From Silanimonas sp044377035 (GTDB lineage Bacteria > Pseudomonadota > Gammaproteobacteria > Xanthomonadales > Xanthomonadaceae): a stretch of 64,000 nt of DNA. The notes under the pieces are model-generated. The model had not been told where the DNA came from and searched no databases. It saw nothing but the letters and a program-made list of their open reading frames with translations. Positions 1 to 7,480 of this stretch are shown piece after piece (position 1 is the first letter of the stretch; each line of letters starts with the position of its first letter). The translations under genes were made by a program, and so were the position numbers. The stretch is taken from the NCBI RefSeq assembly GCF_044377035.1, contig NZ_JBILJW010000020.1, positions 1 through 64,000 on the forward strand, in the 5' to 3' direction.

Positions 1-282
1 ATCAAGGTGAACCAGATCGGCACGCTGACCGAGACGCTTGAAGCCATCGCGATGGCCGAGGCCGCCCGCTACGCGCAGGTCATCTCGCACCGCTCGGGCG
101 AAACGGAAGACACGACGATTGCCGATATCGCTGTGGCCACCACGGCGACCCAGATCAAGACCGGCTCGCTGTGCCGCTCCGACCGCGTGGCGAAGTACAA
201 CCAGCTGCTGCGCATCGAGGAGGCCCTGGGCGCTTCGGCGCGCTACGCCGGCCGCGCCGCGTTCACCAGCCTGAAGCGCTGA
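1..282 (+). CDS. eno: Enolase, C-terminal fragment (gene cut by window start)
   Basis: This is the last 93 codons of phosphopyruvate hydratase, the glycolytic enzyme converting 2-phosphoglycerate to phosphoenolpyruvate. The reading frame is open from base 1. It carries the enolase C-terminal signatures: the stretch IKVNQIGTLTETLEA, the loop SHRSGETEDTTIADIAV and the segment TGSLCRSDRVAKYNQLLRIE. The 5' part lies outside the window, so the start is not visible. The stop is 7 bases before the GTG of ftsB, and eno-ftsB-ispD is a common gammaproteobacterial order. Identification is secure from these motifs. Confidence 0.97.
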   Translation: MKVNQIGTLTETLEAIAMAEAARYAQVISHRSGETEDTTIADIAVATTATQIKTGSLCRSDRVAKYNQLLRIEEALGASARYAGRAAFTSLKR

Positions 283-289
283 CCGCCCA

Positions 290-607
290 GTGATCCGCCG
301 TTGGTTGCCGCACGTCGTCCTCGCGCTCGTCGCCTTCGCGCTGCTCTGGCAGCTCGAGCGCGGCGAGGGCGGACGCGGGCAGCTGGCGGAATTGCAGGCC
401 CGGGTGGCCGCACAGCAGGCGGAGAACGCCCGCCTCGAACAGCGCAACCAGGCGCTCGCCGCCGATGTCGCCGAGCTGAAATCCGGCGAAGCGGCCGTCG
501 AGGATCGCGCTCGCGCCGAGCTCGGCATGATCAAGCCCGGCGAGACCTTCTACCGCGTGGTGGAAGGCGAGAAGCCGGCGCCGGCCACCGACGAGTCGGG
601 CGGATGA
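290..607 (+). CDS. ftsB: Cell division protein FtsB
   Basis: A 105-residue bitopic membrane protein of the divisome. FtsB pairs with FtsL and FtsQ in the periplasm at mid-cell and helps switch on septal peptidoglycan synthesis. The sequence shows a short cytoplasmic start, one membrane helix (about residues 7-20, LPHVVLALVAFALLW), then a heptad-rich coiled coil (about 25-70) and the family's C-terminal stretch ARAELGMIKPGETFYRVV. The start is a GTG at 290, the first plausible start after eno. The stop codon overlaps the ispD ATG (ATGA), suggesting coupled translation. Length fits the family. Confidence 0.93.
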   Translation: MIRRWLPHVVLALVAFALLWQLERGEGGRGQLAELQARVAAQQAENARLEQRNQALAADVAELKSGEAAVEDRARAELGMIKPGETFYRVVEGEKPAPATDESGG

Positions 608-1302
608 GTTGGGTGGTGGTGCCCGCCGCCGGGCGCGGCGCACGCTTCGGTGGCGAGATTCCGAAGCAGTACCTGGATCTCCTCGGTCGCCCATTGATCG
701 AGCACACCCTGCGCGCGCTGCTGGCGCACCCGTCGGTCAGTGGCGTGATGGTGGCGCTGTCGGCGAACGACCCGCATTGGCGCGGCTGGCGTGAGCTGGA
801 AGGCAAGCCGGTGCTCACCTGTCTCGGTGGCGGCGAGCGTGCTGATTCCGTGCTGGCCGGCCTGCGCGCCCTGCCGGCCTCGGTGCCCGCCGACGACTGG
901 GTGCTGGTGCACGACGCCGCCCGTCCTTGTGTGAAAGCCCTCGATCTGTCGCGTCTGTTTGCTGCACTGAAGACCGACCCGGTCGGTGCGCTCCTCGCCG
1001 CACCGGTGCGCGACACGCTGAAGCGCGCCGGTGACGACGGTCGCGTCGAAGCCACCGTGCCGCGGGGTTCGATGTGGCGGGCGCTCACGCCGCAAGCCTT
1101 CCGCCGCGACAGCCTCGTGCGTGCGCTGGAATCCGCCGAGCGCGCGGGCGTCGTCGCCACCGACGAGGCCATGGCCATCGAGCGCCTCGGCCTCAAGCCG
1201 CTGCTGGTCGAAGGCAGCGAGGACAACCTGAAAGTCACCACGCCCGCCGATCTGGCCGTGGCCGAATCCATCCTCCGTCGCATGGGCGACGGACGCGCCT
1301 GA
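604..1302 (+). CDS. ispD: 2-C-methyl-D-erythritol 4-phosphate cytidylyltransferase
   Basis: A 232-residue enzyme of the MEP isoprenoid pathway. It joins CTP and methylerythritol phosphate to give CDP-methylerythritol. The nucleotide-binding start VPAAGRGARFGGEIPKQY (residues about 5-22) is the IspD signature. The later VHDAARP motif and the C-terminal EGSEDNLKVTTPADLAVAE are also typical. Length matches the family (about 230). The ATG overlaps the ftsB stop, and 12 bases separate it from ispF, so ftsB-ispD-ispF-truD look like one transcript. Confidence 0.96.
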   Translation: MSWVVVPAAGRGARFGGEIPKQYLDLLGRPLIEHTLRALLAHPSVSGVMVALSANDPHWRGWRELEGKPVLTCLGGGERADSVLAGLRALPASVPADDWVLVHDAARPCVKALDLSRLFAALKTDPVGALLAAPVRDTLKRAGDDGRVEATVPRGSMWRALTPQAFRRDSLVRALESAERAGVVATDEAMAIERLGLKPLLVEGSEDNLKVTTPADLAVAESILRRMGDGRA

Positions 1303-1314
1303 GGCGAGGCAAAC

Positions 1315-1797
1315 ATGGCGAACATCCGCATCGGGCAGGGCTATGACGTCCATGCCTTCGGCCCCGGCGACCACGTCGTCCTCGGTGGCGTCCGCGTGCC
1401 GCACACGCGGGGGATCGTCGCCCACTCCGACGGCGACGTGCTGATCCACGCGCTCTGCGACGCGATCCTCGGTGCGCTGGCGCTGGGCGACATCGGCAAG
1501 CATTTCCCGCCCTCCGACCTGCAGTGGAAGGGCGCGGATTCGCGGCGCTTCCTCGTGCATTGCGTCGCCTTGGCGGCCGAGCGCGGCTGGCGCATCGGCA
1601 ATGTCGACGCGACCGTCGTCGGCGAGCGTCCGAAGGTCGGGCCGCATGCACAGGCCATCCGCGAAACGCTGGCGGCGGATCTGGGGGTGTCCCTCGACGC
1701 CGTTTCGGTGAAGGCCACGACCACCGAGAAACTCGGCTTCACCGGTCGCGAAGAAGGCCTTGCCGCCATGGCCGTGGTGCTGCTGGAGCGCGCGTGA
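1315..1797 (+). CDS. ispF: 2-C-methyl-D-erythritol 2,4-cyclodiphosphate synthase
   Basis: A 160-residue MEP-pathway enzyme that cyclises CDP-methylerythritol 2-phosphate with release of CMP; it normally works as a trimer with a zinc or manganese ion. The metal ligands are visible in GYDVHAF near the N-terminus (Asp and His) and in the His of the HSDGDVLIHALCDA motif around residue 43. The C-terminal ATTTEKLGFTGREEGLAA is the conserved CDP-binding end. It follows ispD as in most gammaproteobacteria, and its stop overlaps the GTG start of truD. Confidence 0.97.
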   Translation: MANIRIGQGYDVHAFGPGDHVVLGGVRVPHTRGIVAHSDGDVLIHALCDAILGALALGDIGKHFPPSDLQWKGADSRRFLVHCVALAAERGWRIGNVDATVVGERPKVGPHAQAIRETLAADLGVSLDAVSVKATTTEKLGFTGREEGLAAMAVVLLERA

Positions 1798-2861
1798 GCG
1801 CCTCGCCGTTCGGCCCGCCGCTGTTCGCCGCGCGCATCAAGGCCTCGCCCGAGGACTTCGTCGTCGAGGAGATCGCCACCGAGCCGGCGACGGGGCAGGG
1901 CGAGCACCTGCAGTTGTGGATCGAGAAGCGTGGCCATGCCACCACCGACATCGTGCAGCGCCTGTGCCGCTGGGCGAACGTCGCGCCGGTGGCGATCGGC
2001 TACGCCGGATTGAAGGACAAGCAGGCGGTGACGCGCCAGCGCTTCACCGTGCACCTGCCGAAGCGCGTCGCGCCGGCGCTCGAGGCGCTCGAAGGCGAGG
2101 GCCTCCGCGTGGTCGCGCACGACTGGCATGCGCGCAAGCTGCCGCGCGGCGGGCTGGCCGGCAATGCATTCACGATCACGCTGCGTGAGTTGCGCGGTCC
2201 GGGCGGCGACGTCCCCGACGATGCCTTGCGCGCCGCCATCGAAGTGCGGCTGCAGTCGATCGCTGATCGCGGTGTCCCGAACCGCTTCGGCGTGCAGCGC
2301 TTCGGCCGGTTTGGCGACAACGTCGGGCAGGCGCGGCGCATGTTCGCCGGGGCGAAGGTGGGTCGCGAAACCCGCTCGATGCTGCTCTCGGCCGCGCGCT
2401 CCGAGTTGTTCAATCGCGTGCTCGACACGCGCGTCGCCGACGGTAGCTGGGAACGCGCCATCGACGGCGAAGTGTTCATGCTCGATGGCCGAAAGAGCGT
2501 GTTCGGCCCGGAACCGCTGACGCCTGAACTCGAGGCCCGCGTGGCCGCGTTCGACCTGCATCCCACCGGCCCGCTGTGGGGTCGTGGCGCGTTGCGGACC
2601 ACCGGTTCGGCGAACGCGCTGGAATCCACCGTCGCTGCCGACGAGGCGGCGCTGTGCAAGGGCCTCGAAGAGGCCGGCTTGTCGCAGGAGCGCCGCGCGC
2701 TGCGCGTTCGCGCGGAGGGGCTGGCCTGGACGTGGCCGGCCGACGACGCCCTTGAACTGCGCTTCCGCCTGCCGCCGGGCTGCTACGCCACGGCGGTGCT
2801 GGCCGGCCTGTGCGGTGAGACGGGTGAAGGTGCGGGCGACGCTTTGCCCGACGGCGATTGA
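1794..2861 (+). CDS. truD: tRNA pseudouridine(13) synthase TruD
   Basis: A 355-residue pseudouridine synthase that modifies U13 of tRNAs such as tRNA-Glu. The catalytic Asp sits in the motif GYAGLKDKQAVTRQRFTV (residues about 66-83). NRFGVQRFGRFGDN further on is the TruD family motif, and the insertion domain lies in the middle. The start is a GTG overlapping the ispF stop (GTGA). This position gives the expected family N-terminus, which begins just ahead of the ASPEDFVVEE segment. A longer frame runs upstream through ispF but is not credible. It ends 13 bases from the convergent smr gene. Confidence 0.95.
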   Translation: MSASPFGPPLFAARIKASPEDFVVEEIATEPATGQGEHLQLWIEKRGHATTDIVQRLCRWANVAPVAIGYAGLKDKQAVTRQRFTVHLPKRVAPALEALEGEGLRVVAHDWHARKLPRGGLAGNAFTITLRELRGPGGDVPDDALRAAIEVRLQSIADRGVPNRFGVQRFGRFGDNVGQARRMFAGAKVGRETRSMLLSAARSELFNRVLDTRVADGSWERAIDGEVFMLDGRKSVFGPEPLTPELEARVAAFDLHPTGPLWGRGALRTTGSANALESTVAADEAALCKGLEEAGLSQERRALRVRAEGLAWTWPADDALELRFRLPPGCYATAVLAGLCGETGEGAGDALPDGD

Positions 2862-2874
2862 GCGGCGCGCGGCC

Positions 2875-3462
2875 TCAGACGCCGCGCAGCAGCACGAGGG
2901 TCGCGCCGGTGCCGCCTTGGGCCGCCGGGGCGGAGGCGAAGGCGAGCACGTCGCCGCGGTGGCGCAGCACTCGATCAACCAGCGCCTTCAGCACGGGGCC
3001 GGCTTCCGAACGCAGCCCTTTGCCATGCACGAGCCGCACGCAAGGAAACTGCGCGCGCCGGGCTTCGCCAAGGAATACCCGCAGCGCCGCCTCGGCTTCG
3101 TCGACGCGCATCCGGTGCAGGTCGAGTTCGTCCTGCACCGCGAACTCACCGCGCTTCAAGCGCCTGAGCGTCTGCGGCGCCACCTCGTCGCGGCGGAACT
3201 CCAGCACCTCGCCCATCGCGTAGGCCAGTGCGTCGAGCGGCTGGCGCATGGTTTCACGCAAGGCCTCGGCCTCGTCCTCGTCGTGGCGGCGGGTGTTGGG
3301 CTGCGGCTTGGGGGCCTCGACGGCCGGCGCTTCCGTTTCGATGACCCGCACCGGGCCGATGGCCTCGCGGAACAGCGCGGCATCGTCGGGTTCGGGCTCG
3401 GGGGCCGCGACCGGCGCGGGCTTGCGGGTGACGGCCTTGCGGAGGGCGCGGGGAATCTTCAT
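2875..3462 (-). CDS. Smr/MutS2-type endonuclease-domain protein
   Basis: A 195-residue protein ending in a Smr domain, a nicking-endonuclease or RNase fold found at the C-terminus of MutS2 and in stand-alone proteins such as SmrA/SmrB (YdaL/YfcN). The domain markers are LDLHRMRVDEAEAALRVFL (LDLHG-like box, residues about 106-124) and VRLVHGKGLRS (HGKG box). The N-terminal 90 residues are charged and rich in Ala/Pro/Glu, probably disordered. The start chosen (MKIPRALRK) gives a basic N-terminus; a longer frame exists upstream but would overlap the surE promoter area. In E. coli SmrB acts in rescue of collided ribosomes; which role this paralogue has is not decided here. Confidence 0.88.
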   Translation of the reverse strand: MKIPRALRKAVTRKPAPVAAPEPEPDDAALFREAIGPVRVIETEAPAVEAPKPQPNTRRHDEDEAEALRETMRQPLDALAYAMGEVLEFRRDEVAPQTLRRLKRGEFAVQDELDLHRMRVDEAEAALRVFLGEARRAQFPCVRLVHGKGLRSEAGPVLKALVDRVLRHRGDVLAFASAPAAQGGTGATLVLLRGV

Positions 3463-3550
3463 CGCCGCACAGGCTAGCCGAAGCGATGCGAGCGCGGCAT
3501 CGACACGGCCGGCATTCGCTATCATGGCGGCTCGCTTCAGTGGGGATTCC

Positions 3551-4327
3551 ATGCGCGTTCTGGTCAGCAACGATGACGGGGTCGACGCCCCCGGCATCCA
3601 CGCCCTCGCCGAAGGGCTCAAGGCCGCCGGCCACGCGGTCACGGTCGTCGCACCGGACCGCGACCGCAGCGGCGCCAGCAATTCGCTCACGCTCGACATG
3701 CCGATCCGCGCCAAGCGGATCCGCGACGGCGTCTACAGCGTGGCCGGCACCCCGACCGACTGCGTGCATCTCGCTCTCGCCGGCATGCTCGACGAGCAGC
3801 CCGACATCGTCGTTTCCGGCATCAACAACGCCGCCAACCTCGGCGACGACGTCATCTACTCCGGCACCGTCGCCGCGGCGATGGAGGGGCGCTTCCTAGG
3901 CCTGCCCGCCATCGCGATGTCGCTGGTCACGCGCGACCACCAGGGCCTGCATTTCGACACCGCGGCGCGTGTTGCCGTTGAACTCGTGGCGCGTCTCGTG
4001 GCCGATCCCTTGCCGGCCGACACCATCCTCAACGTCAACGTGCCGGACCGTGCCTGGGCCGATGTCGCTGGTTTCGAGGTGACGCGCCTCGGCCACCGCC
4101 ATCGCGCCGAGCCCTGCGTCGCGCAGACCGACCCGCGCGGCCGCCCCGTGTGGTGGATTGGCCCCGCTGGCCCCGAGCAGGACGCCGGCCCCGGCACCGA
4201 TTTCGACGCGCTGAAGCGCGGCTTCGTCTCGATCACGCCGATCCATGTCGACCTGACGCGCTACCAGGCGCTGGAGACGGTCGCCGGCTGGGTGGGCGGG
4301 CTGGCGAAGGGCCTGGCGCGCGCATGA
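3551..4327 (+). CDS. surE: 5'/3'-nucleotidase SurE
   Basis: A 258-residue metal-dependent phosphatase that removes phosphate from nucleoside monophosphates and short polyphosphates, linked to stationary-phase survival. The N-terminus LVSNDDGVDAPGI carries the paired metal-binding Asp residues. APDRDRSGASNSLT and the GTPTDCVHLAL and SGINNAANLGDDV motifs complete the active site. A possible -10 box (TATCAT, 3519-3524) lies upstream. The stop overlaps the pcm start (ATGA), so surE-pcm-nlpD is read as one operon, the classic arrangement. Confidence 0.97.
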   Translation: MRVLVSNDDGVDAPGIHALAEGLKAAGHAVTVVAPDRDRSGASNSLTLDMPIRAKRIRDGVYSVAGTPTDCVHLALAGMLDEQPDIVVSGINNAANLGDDVIYSGTVAAAMEGRFLGLPAIAMSLVTRDHQGLHFDTAARVAVELVARLVADPLPADTILNVNVPDRAWADVAGFEVTRLGHRHRAEPCVAQTDPRGRPVWWIGPAGPEQDAGPGTDFDALKRGFVSITPIHVDLTRYQALETVAGWVGGLAKGLARA

Positions 4328-5001
4328 CCACGCCGCTGAAACTCGCCCCGCGCGCCGTGCCCGGCGTCGGCATGACCGGCCAACGTGCCGTCGAGCGCCT
4401 GCTGCAGCGCCTGCGCGAGCAGGGCATCACCGACGAGCGCGTGCTGCGCGCCATCGGCAGCGTGCCGCGCCACCAGTTCATCGACGAGGCGCTGGCCAGC
4501 CGCGCCTACGAGGACACCGCGTTGCCGATCGGCCGCGGCCAGACGATCTCGCAGCCTTGGGTGGTCGCGCGCATGACCGAGGCCTTGATCGAACGCAGCC
4601 TGCCGAAGCGCGTGCTCGAGGTCGGCACCGGCAGCGGCTACCAGGCCGCCGTGCTGTCCACGCTGGGCATCGAGGTGTTCACTGTCGAGCGCATCGACGA
4701 GCTGCTGCGCGATGCGCGCCGCCGCTTCCGCCAGCTGTCGCTCGACATCCGGTCGCGCCACGACGACGGCCGCCTCGGCTGGCCGGAGCATGGCCCGTTC
4801 GACGGCATCATCGTCACCGCCGGTGGTGCGGCCCTCGAGGCGCCCCTGCTCGAACAGCTCGCGCCCGGCGGCACGCTCGTTGCGCCGGTTGGCGGCGCCA
4901 GCGCCCAGCGCCTGCTGCGCCTGCGTCGCGAAGGCGACACCATCGAACAGGACGATCTGGGCGCGGTGGTCTTCGTGCCCTTGTTGTCGGGAGTGCAGTG
5001 A
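4324..5001 (+). CDS. pcm: Protein-L-isoaspartate O-methyltransferase
   Basis: A 225-residue repair enzyme that methylates isoaspartyl residues of aged proteins with S-adenosylmethionine. The SAM-binding motif VLEVGTGSGYQAAVLS is at about residues 98-113. The family's substrate motif appears as PIGRGQTISQPWVVARMTE (about 68-86). The N-terminus is slightly longer than the E. coli enzyme. Its ATG overlaps the surE stop and its own stop overlaps the nlpD ATG, so the three genes are translationally coupled. Confidence 0.96.
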   Translation: MTTPLKLAPRAVPGVGMTGQRAVERLLQRLREQGITDERVLRAIGSVPRHQFIDEALASRAYEDTALPIGRGQTISQPWVVARMTEALIERSLPKRVLEVGTGSGYQAAVLSTLGIEVFTVERIDELLRDARRRFRQLSLDIRSRHDDGRLGWPEHGPFDGIIVTAGGAALEAPLLEQLAPGGTLVAPVGGASAQRLLRLRREGDTIEQDDLGAVVFVPLLSGVQ

Positions 5002-6032
5002 TGCGGAATCGGAATCCGGCCGTCGGCGCCCTGCGCGGCATCGCGCTGTCGGCGACGGCCCTGCTGCTGGCCGCCTGCGCCAGCACCACCGTGGTTCGTG
5101 AAGAGGCGGCCCCGCGCCCCATCTACACCGATGCGAGGCCGGCCAGGGCAGCGGCCTCGACCGCGCCTCGTGGCCCCTCCCATGTGGTGCAGGCCGGCGA
5201 CACGCTGTATGGCATCGCCTTCCGCAACAGCCTCGACTGGCGCGAAGTCGCGCGTTGGAACGGCATCGGCGAGCCCTTCGTGATCAAGCCGGGCCAGGTC
5301 CTGCGACTGACTGCGCCGCGTCGCGCCGCGACGGGGGGGCGCGTCGCTTCGGTGCCCTCCAGGACGCCCCCCGCTTCGGCCCCGGCTCCGATGGTTGCGT
5401 CGGGTCCGCCCTCCATCCCGAGGGGTCCGGCAGGATCCTCAGGCCCGGTCGTTCCGCCGGCGGCGTCTGCTTCGGCCCCGCCCGCCCGACCGGTGACGGC
5501 ACCAGCGAATGCGCCGCCCGCTGCGCCGGCCATCGTGGCAACGCCGTCCAACCCGCCGCTCGCGGCCGCGCCCCGGCAGCCGGCCGCGGTCGCCGCACCC
5601 GCCCCGGTCGCAGTGCCGGCCTCGACGCCGACCGGTCCGGCGGGTACCGGCGCGTTCCGTGCCGGCCAATGGCAATGGCCCACCCAGGGGCAGGTGATCT
5701 CGCGCTACGCCGAAGGCGACAAGGCGCGGCAGGGCGTCGCCATCGCCGGCACCGCCGGGCAGCCGGTGCGCGCCGCGGCCGCGGGCACCGTCGTGTATTC
5801 CGGCGCGGGACTGGTGGGCTACGGCGAGCTGATCATCATCAAGCACAACGACGAATGGCTCTCGGCTTACGGCCACAACCGCCGTCGTCTCGTCGCCGAA
5901 GGCGCGAACATCAGCGCTGGTCAGCAGATCGCCGAACTCGGGCGCACGGGCACCAGCCGAGACATGCTGCATTTCGAGATCCGCCGGAACGGCAAGCCGG
6001 TCGATCCGGCACCGCTGCTGCCCCGGCGCTGA
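5001..6032 (+). CDS. nlpD: NlpD-like LysM/M23 lipoprotein, amidase activator type
   Basis: A 343-residue envelope protein. It starts with a lipoprotein signal (LLLAAC, Cys about residue 24), then a LysM peptidoglycan-binding domain (about 61-105, HVVQAGDTLYGIAF), a long Ala/Pro-rich linker (about 110-220) and a C-terminal M23 domain (about 229-343). The M23 active site is degenerate: the expected His-x3-Asp is replaced by QGVAIAG, and the later motif reads LSAYGHNRR. The same losses define NlpD/EnvC proteins, which activate amidases rather than cut peptidoglycan. Place in the operon (after pcm) agrees. No rpoS follows. Confidence 0.9.
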   Translation: MRNRNPAVGALRGIALSATALLLAACASTTVVREEAAPRPIYTDARPARAAASTAPRGPSHVVQAGDTLYGIAFRNSLDWREVARWNGIGEPFVIKPGQVLRLTAPRRAATGGRVASVPSRTPPASAPAPMVASGPPSIPRGPAGSSGPVVPPAASASAPPARPVTAPANAPPAAPAIVATPSNPPLAAAPRQPAAVAAPAPVAVPASTPTGPAGTGAFRAGQWQWPTQGQVISRYAEGDKARQGVAIAGTAGQPVRAAAAGTVVYSGAGLVGYGELIIIKHNDEWLSAYGHNRRRLVAEGANISAGQQIAELGRTGTSRDMLHFEIRRNGKPVDPAPLLPRR

Positions 6033-6062
6033 GCGCCAGCGCCATCCAGCAAGGGAGGCGCG

Positions 6063-6446
6063 TCAGGCGCCGGGGTCGATCAGGAAGGCCGCCACGACCT
6101 TGCGGCCTTCGCCGGCCAGCACCGCGAAGGTGCGCGCCGCGGCGGAATTCACCATCGGTTCGAAGCCGATGCCGCGGGTCAGGGCTGCGCCCATGACTGC
6201 CGGGGCGGGGAACGCATGGCGCGTGCCGGTGCCGAGCAGGATCACCGTCGGCTGCAAGGCGAACAGGGGAGCGAGGTCGTCGGGCTGCAGGTCGGCCACG
6301 TTCCGTGGTCGCCAGCCTTCGACGAGCTGCTCCCCGGACACGAAGAAGCTGGCTTCGAAGCGGGTGTCATTGATCGTCACCCGACCCTCGGCATCGACGC
6401 CGCGGGGCACGAAGCGGAAATCGGGCTGCTCCTGGGCGAGCGGCAT
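6063..6446 (-). CDS. Mth938-like (DUF498/NDUFAF3-family) protein
   Basis: A 127-residue soluble protein of the Mth938 fold, related to human complex I assembly factor NDUFAF3. The bacterial role is not established. The recognisable core is LFALQPTVILLGTGTRHAFP followed by GIGFEPMVNSAAARTFAVLAGEGRKVVAAFLI. It is on the minus strand, facing nlpD, and sits 3 bases after the yhbY stop, so the two probably share a transcript. No signal peptide or membrane segment is visible. Confidence 0.85.
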   Translation of the reverse strand: MPLAQEQPDFRFVPRGVDAEGRVTINDTRFEASFFVSGEQLVEGWRPRNVADLQPDDLAPLFALQPTVILLGTGTRHAFPAPAVMGAALTRGIGFEPMVNSAAARTFAVLAGEGRKVVAAFLIDPGA

Positions 6447-6449
6447 GGC

Positions 6450-6752
6450 TCAGCGCGGCAGGGCGATCAGCGGCTTGTCGGCGCGGGGCTTGAACATCAC
6501 GGCGATGTTGCCGATCCGCGCGATCAGCGCGGCATCCGCCGCGTCCGCCAGGGTGGCGATGGCGAGGTCGCGGGCCTCGCGGTCCTCCGCAGCGACCTTC
6601 ACCTTGATCAGCTCGTGGATCTGCAGAGCGCTCGTGGTCTCGGCCACCAGGCCGTCGGTCACGCCCTTGCCGCCCACCAGGATCACCGGCTTCAGGTCAT
6701 GGGCCAGCCCGCGCAGGTAGCGCTTCTGGGCGGAAGTGAGGGCGATGGGCAT
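6450..6752 (-). CDS. yhbY: YhbY-type CRM-domain RNA-binding protein
   Basis: A 100-residue single CRM (KH-like) domain protein that binds pre-50S ribosomal particles. Visible features are the N-terminal LTSAQKRYLRGLAHDLKPV, the GGKGVTDGLV loop (family GxxG-type signature) and the basic helix ELIKVKVAAEDREARD. Length is standard. It is divergent from rlmE about 90 bases away, and yhbY-rlmE-ftsH is a well-known conserved neighbourhood. Confidence 0.94.
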   Translation of the reverse strand: MPIALTSAQKRYLRGLAHDLKPVILVGGKGVTDGLVAETTSALQIHELIKVKVAAEDREARDLAIATLADAADAALIARIGNIAVMFKPRADKPLIALPR

Positions 6753-6844
6753 GGCGGGAACCTTCGGCGGCAGCAGGACCTTCGGCCCGGGGCGGCCCGA
6801 AGGGCGCGCAGGGTATCATGGGGGGCCTTCCCCACGGCGGCACC

Positions 6845-7480
6845 ATGGCCACCCGCAGCAAGTCCAGCCAACGCTGGCTCAAGGAGCACTTCAGCGACCC
6901 CTTCGTAAAGAAGGCGCAGGCCGAAGGCCTGCGTTCGCGCGCGGCCTACAAGCTGGAGGAGCTGCTCGAACGTGACCAGCTGCTGAAGCCCGGCATGACC
7001 ATCGTCGACCTGGGCGCGGCCCCGGGTGGCTGGTCGCAGCTGGCCCGCAAGCAGCTCGGCGACCGCGGGCGAGTGGTCGCGCTGGACATCCTCGACATGC
7101 CGCCGATCGCGGGCGTCGATTTCCTTCACGGTGATTTCAGGGAGCCGGAAACACTGTCGCAGCTGGAAGCCCTTCTCGCGGGTGCGCCGGTCGACCTTGT
7201 GCTTTCCGACATGGCCCCCAACATGAGTGGCGTGGCCGTCACCGATCAGGCGCGGGCGATGCATCTGTCCGAGCTCGCGCTGGATTTCTGCGACGGCCAC
7301 CTGAAACGCGGCGGCGCCTTCCTCATCAAGCTGTTCATGGGGGTGGGGTTCGACGATTACGTACGGCAACTGCGCACTCGCTTCGAGCGCGTGGTGATCC
7401 GCAAGCCCGAGGCGTCGCGAAAGCGTTCGACCGAGGTGTATGCGCTGGCGACCGCCAAGCGCGAAGGACCGATGAAATGA
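6845..7480 (+). CDS. rlmE: 23S rRNA (uridine-2'-O)-methyltransferase RlmE
   Basis: A 211-residue Rossmann methyltransferase (FtsJ/RrmJ) that methylates U2552 of 23S rRNA on the 50S subunit, a late step in assembly. The SAM site is VDLGAAPGGWSQ (about residues 53-64). The catalytic K-D-K-E tetrad can be traced in AAYKLEELL, SDMAPNMSG, FLIKLFMG and STEVYA. The ATG at 6845 starts the standard N-terminus MATRSKSSQRWLKEHF; an upstream in-frame ATG adds nine unconserved residues. The stop overlaps the ftsH start (ATGA). A possible -10 (TATCAT) lies about 30 bases upstream. Confidence 0.97.
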   Translation: MATRSKSSQRWLKEHFSDPFVKKAQAEGLRSRAAYKLEELLERDQLLKPGMTIVDLGAAPGGWSQLARKQLGDRGRVVALDILDMPPIAGVDFLHGDFREPETLSQLEALLAGAPVDLVLSDMAPNMSGVAVTDQARAMHLSELALDFCDGHLKRGGAFLIKLFMGVGFDDYVRQLRTRFERVVIRKPEASRKRSTEVYALATAKREGPMK

